Of a stretch of 17,093 nucleotides of DNA, positions 14,325-17,093 are shown in pieces. The DNA is taken from NCBI GenBank assembly GCA_937907715.1, contig CALERM010000120.1, positions 1 to 17,093 on the forward strand, written 5' to 3'. The notes beneath the pieces are model-generated. The model ran no database searches, was not told where the DNA came from, and saw only the letters and a list, made by a program, of their open reading frames with translations. The stretch comes from an uncultured Clostridia bacterium. GTDB lineage: Bacteria > Bacillota > Clostridia > Oscillospirales > Oscillospiraceae. The number at the start of each line of letters is the position of its first letter. Position 1 is the stretch's first letter. A program made the translations under genes and the position numbers.

Positions 14325-17093
14325 TTAGAGCGCATCGAGTGCGGCTTCGCACGCTTCCAGATAAGAAACCGCGTCTTCGGACACATATTCCTTCCGGTTC
14401 AGCTTCTCATACGCCTTGCTTGCCGCAGTGATCGCCTTTGCGTTGCGTTCCGTGACCATTTCTCCCGCCTCGACATCGGGCAGCTTATAGATCTGCTTTT
14501 CAACCTTTGCCGCCGCGGAGCGGTCCTTCTTGTCCTGCGACTGCACCTTCTTGAGCTGCTTTTCGCAGGCGGTCAGATTGGAAAGCTCCTTCTTGTCGAT
14601 AAAGCTCTGCACGTTCCGGCTCAGCGCCTTGTACGCCGTGCGGGCGCTTGTGATCGTCTCTGCATCGCCCAGCGCAACGTCCTGCGATGCAGGGAGCTTT
14701 TCCAGATGCGCCTTGCGGAAAGCATTCGCTTCTGCTTCATAGCTCGTATACGCCGCCTGTGCCTCGTCATAGCGTGCTCTGTTGCTGATGGTCAGGACAA
14801 GATCCTTCAGATTATCATCCTTCTTCAAAAGCGCTTCCTGCGCTTCAACCGCTTCAACGGCTGCCTTTGCCCGTTCGAGCTTGGCGCTGTCGGTTTTGCG
14901 GACACGCTCGGCAGTGGGCACCGACTTGCAAGCCTTCTCCGCCGCCTTGATGAGCGATTCATTGTCCAGGAGAATCTCCATCCGGCGGCTGCAAGCGGTA
15001 AGCTTTTCCTCGGAGCCTTCCTCGAGGAAGGTTTTCTGCCCGTCTGTCAGCTTGTCATATGCCTTCTGCGCCTTGTCGACCGTCTTGCGAAGCGAAATCG
15101 TCAGATTTGCCAATGTATCCGGCAGCGCGTCGATCTGCGTCTGCACCTTCTGCGCCGCCGTGCGGTTCTTGGTGAGCGCCTTTTCTGCCGCCGTCAGCTG
15201 CTTGTAGAGCGTCTTGAGTGTTTTGAGCAGGTCCTTATCGGTAATCTGATTGTAAGCCGCCCGCGCCGCCTCGATGGCTTTCTCGTCGTTCTGCCTGACG
15301 TTCGCACTCTGCACCGGAACAAGCGTCATGCAGGTCTTAAATTTCTCGAGCTTTACAAGCTCCGCTTTGTTTTCCTCTTCCAGCTCGGCAAGCCGCGTGA
15401 GGCAGGCATTGAGCCGGCTGATCGCGTCCTCGCTGACAAAGAGCTTCGCGTCCGCCGTCAGCGCGTCATACTCCGCCTTTACCGCCAGAACCGTCTCGCG
15501 GTTTGTGAGCTTGAGCTTCGTATCCGCCGGAAGCTTTTTGATTCTCTTTTCCAGCGCCGCTGCATCCTTCTGCGCCTGCTTGAGATCGTCGTCGAAGCGT
15601 GTATAGTTGATGCCGAAGACCGAGCGGAGCTTTTCCTTTGCCTCGCCGGGCGTTTTCAGCCGCATGCCTTCCAGCGCCGCCTTCAAGCCTTCGCTCGTTT
15701 CAGAATCCGTGCTGCCAGCCGCCGGAAGAAGCGTTCCGTCGTCTTTCTTGCAATAGCCGAACACGTTTTTGACCGTGATGCTGCCGGGGGCGCCGACAAT
15801 GGTTCCGCCGAGATTTCCGGCAAAGCCGCCCACGTAGCCCTGATCCTGCTTGCCGGACACCGTGACCTTACCCACGCTGACGGCAGTTTCCACTGTGCTG
15901 ATCGTGCCGGCAAAGCCGCCGACATAGTCCGCGCCCGAGACGTTTCCGAGGCTGTAGCACTGCTTGATGCTGCCGGAGCCGCTTCCAACGAAGCCGCCCA
16001 CATACGCTTTGCCGTGGACCTTCCCGTCTGCCCAGCTGGTGTAGACGCTGCCCTCGTTCTGTCCGACAAGACCGCCTGCCATTCTGCCGTTTTCGCCTGC
16101 TTCCACGGTTCCGTCCGCCGACGAGGCGGTCACCGTACCGTCGTTGCGTCCGACCAGACCGCCGGTGATGGTTTTACCCGTGATCGTACCTTCAAAGGTG
16201 CAGCGGTCCACGGCGTTTGCCACCGAGAAGCCTGTCGTGCTGTCCTTTTGACCGCCGTTGAGACCTGCAATGCCGCCGGTCTGCTCCGCGCCGCTGACAG
16301 AGCCTGTCACATGCACGTTGCCGATCAGACCCGCAATGCTGCCGGACATGCTCGTTGTATCCAGCGTAACCTGCGCCTGCCCGACGACCGCGCCGACATG
16401 GCTGCCGCCGGTAACGCTGACATTTTTGAGCGTCAGATTCTTGACCGTACCGCCGAGCATCACACGGAACAGACCCACGCTGTCCTCACCCGGCTTGGAA
16501 ATGGTCAGATTCGAGATGGTTTTGCCGTTTCCGTCAAAGACGCCGGTAAAGGGCGCGTCCGGGCTTCCGATGCCGTCAAATTCATCGCCCCGGAGATTGA
16601 TATCCGCCGTAAGCTTATAGTGACCGGAAAGTGCTTCCGCGTCCGTTGCAGCCGCCAGCTCCTTCAAATCCTCCGCCGTCCGAATCGGCTTCCAGTAGCC
16701 GGAGTTCTCGTCGAGCGCATCCATATCCGGCTGCGCATAGTGGTTCTGCGTCGTGCCCTCATACCAGACGATGTTCGAGCCGTTGTCCACCGTAGCAGTC
16801 GACGCGCCGAAATTGGAAAGCTCGCCGTTGATGGTAAGCATCCAGCCGTCCGGGTCCAGAACCTCATAGCCGTCAATGACGCTGATGTATCTGCCGTAGC
16901 CCGTGACCGCATAGCCGTAGCTCAAAAGCCCCTGCTTGACTGCTGCGTCCATCACATCGACCACGCGCGTGTTGCCATTGGAGGTGAGCGTTACGTCAAA
17001 GGGCGCTCTCAGGCGCTCATAGCTGTAGGTTTCCTTATTGTACCGGACCAGCTCGATGCTGACGGTAATCTCGCTGGTTGCCAGCTCTTCCGG
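14325..17093 (-). CDS. Large secreted/surface protein: DUF4430-like, GLUG and helical repeats (5' end outside window)
   Basis: The last 922 residues are visible; the frame stays open through the right edge, so the N-terminus and any signal peptide are unseen. From the edge: a DUF4430/transcobalamin-like domain (about 30-112; VVDVMDAA, YISVIDGYEV, WMLTINGELSNFGA, GSNIVWYEGT), a link, then a GLUG region (about 160-450) with many G-L/F-V-G and V-G-G-F-A-G turns. This is followed by some 420 residues of charged helical repeats. The protein ends LDAL without an LPXTG or SLH anchor. Such architectures are typical of clostridial surface or secreted proteins that may bind glycans or partners; the exact function is unknown. 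The stop is 21 bases from the znu terminator. Confidence 0.87.
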   Translation of the reverse strand, partial: PEELATSEITVSIELVRYNKETYSYERLRAPFDVTLTSNGNTRVVDVMDAAVKQGLLSYGYAVTGYGRYISVIDGYEVLDPDGWMLTINGELSNFGASTATVDNGSNIVWYEGTTQNHYAQPDMDALDENSGYWKPIRTAEDLKELAAATDAEALSGHYKLTADINLRGDEFDGIGSPDAPFTGVFDGNGKTISNLTISKPGEDSVGLFRVMLGGTVKNLTLKNVSVTGGSHVGAVVGQAQVTLDTTSMSGSIAGLIGNVHVTGSVSGAEQTGGIAGLNGGQKDSTTGFSVANAVDRCTFEGTITGKTITGGLVGRNDGTVTASSADGTVEAGENGRMAGGLVGQNEGSVYTSWADGKVHGKAYVGGFVGSGSGSIKQCYSLGNVSGADYVGGFAGTISTVETAVSVGKVTVSGKQDQGYVGGFAGNLGGTIVGAPGSITVKNVFGYCKKDDGTLLPAAGSTDSETSEGLKAALEGMRLKTPGEAKEKLRSVFGINYTRFDDDLKQAQKDAAALEKRIKKLPADTKLKLTNRETVLAVKAEYDALTADAKLFVSEDAISRLNACLTRLAELEEENKAELVKLEKFKTCMTLVPVQSANVRQNDEKAIEAARAAYNQITDKDLLKTLKTLYKQLTAAEKALTKNRTAAQKVQTQIDALPDTLANLTISLRKTVDKAQKAYDKLTDGQKTFLEEGSEEKLTACSRRMEILLDNESLIKAAEKACKSVPTAERVRKTDSAKLERAKAAVEAVEAQEALLKKDDNLKDLVLTISNRARYDEAQAAYTSYEAEANAFRKAHLEKLPASQDVALGDAETITSARTAYKALSRNVQSFIDKKELSNLTACEKQLKKVQSQDKKDRSAAAKVEKQIYKLPDVEAGEMVTERNAKAITAASKAYEKLNRKEYVSEDAVSYLEACEAALDAL
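14328..15590 (-). repeat. Six degenerate helical repeats of about 65-75 residues in the large surface protein
   Basis: Each unit has a helix with spaced Lys/Glu, a loop that usually carries LP or VP, then an A-x-x-A-Y helix and a final helix with LxxC or LxAxE. Markers are KKLPADTKL, MTLVPVQS, DALPDTLAN, KSVPTAERV, EKLPASQDV and YKLPDVEAG. Examples of the second helix are AYDKLTDGQKTFL and AYKALSRNVQSFI. Probably an extended coiled or bundle stalk. Confidence 0.7.
15735..16420 (-). repeat. GLUG-type repeat region within the large surface protein
   Basis: Coding repeats of roughly 20-30 residues recurring as GGIAGLN, GGLVGRN, GGLVGQN, GGFVGSG, GGFAGTI and GGFAGNL, each followed by a beta-strand-like stretch. 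The last ends in VFGYC. This is the GLUG pattern, probably a beta-solenoid. It is a protein-level repeat; the DNA copies are diverged. Confidence 0.8.

Noticed and set aside
1..17093. tRNA, rRNA, CRISPR, insertion sequence, prophage or attachment site
   Set aside because: No cloverleaf, regular short direct repeats, transposase, integrase or terminal repeats were seen; most of the sequence is accounted for by ordinary genes.

Overview
The window looks like chromosomal DNA of a GC-rich anaerobic member of the Clostridia (Bacillota), most likely a gut Oscillospirales/Oscillospiraceae-type bacterium. This is inferred from gene content: a YgeW carbamoyltransferase next to carbamate kinase, a clostridial NifS/NifU-like pair, an Mbeg1-like hydrolase, a rubrerythrin, and a large secreted protein with DUF4430-like, GLUG and helical-repeat parts. 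It is also inferred from strong AGGAGG-type ribosome binding sites and sigma-A-like promoters. Most of the window is densely coding. I see no rRNA, tRNA, CRISPR array, insertion sequence or phage module.

Layout, left to right. (1) 1-1585 (+): the 3' part of ygeW followed by arcC, ending in a bidirectional terminator. (2) 1639-3290 (-): a cysteine desulfurase plus Fe-S scaffold operon with a clear promoter and an imperfect dyad over its -35 box, but no iscR in view. (3) 3501-5164 (+): an Mbeg1-like alpha/beta hydrolase and a COG2426 small membrane protein. (4) 5256-9113 (+): a tight four-gene unit encoding an ATP-grasp ligase, a PHP phosphoesterase, a NodB-type deacetylase with SLH-like repeats, and a LUD-domain protein. 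It has a TATAAT promoter in front and a 15-bp perfect hairpin terminator behind. (5) 9155-10144 (-): a DEDDh 3'-5' exonuclease with a zinc ribbon and a basic tail. (6) 10318-11055 (+): an amidase_3-type protein with an SH3b domain. (7) 11066-11671 (-): rubrerythrin. (8) 11813-14258 (+): a complete zinc/manganese-type ABC importer (znuA-znuC-znuB) with 4-nt ATGA overlaps and a terminator. (9) 14325 to the right edge (-): the C-terminal 922 residues of a very large secreted or surface protein.

How the genes relate. YgeW and ArcC together suggest ATP recovery from carbamoyl phosphate, as in anaerobic purine/ureide catabolism. NifS and the scaffold build Fe-S clusters, and rubrerythrin protects an anaerobe from peroxide. 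The znu genes import zinc. The least explained part is the 5256-9113 unit. Its deacetylase keeps the zinc-site motifs but has Gln at the place of the usual motif-5 catalytic His, and it carries SLH-like repeats with no visible signal peptide. The amidase at 10318 likewise lacks the first zinc His and any signal peptide. These divergent envelope-type enzymes are the best candidates for something undescribed; their function is inference only.
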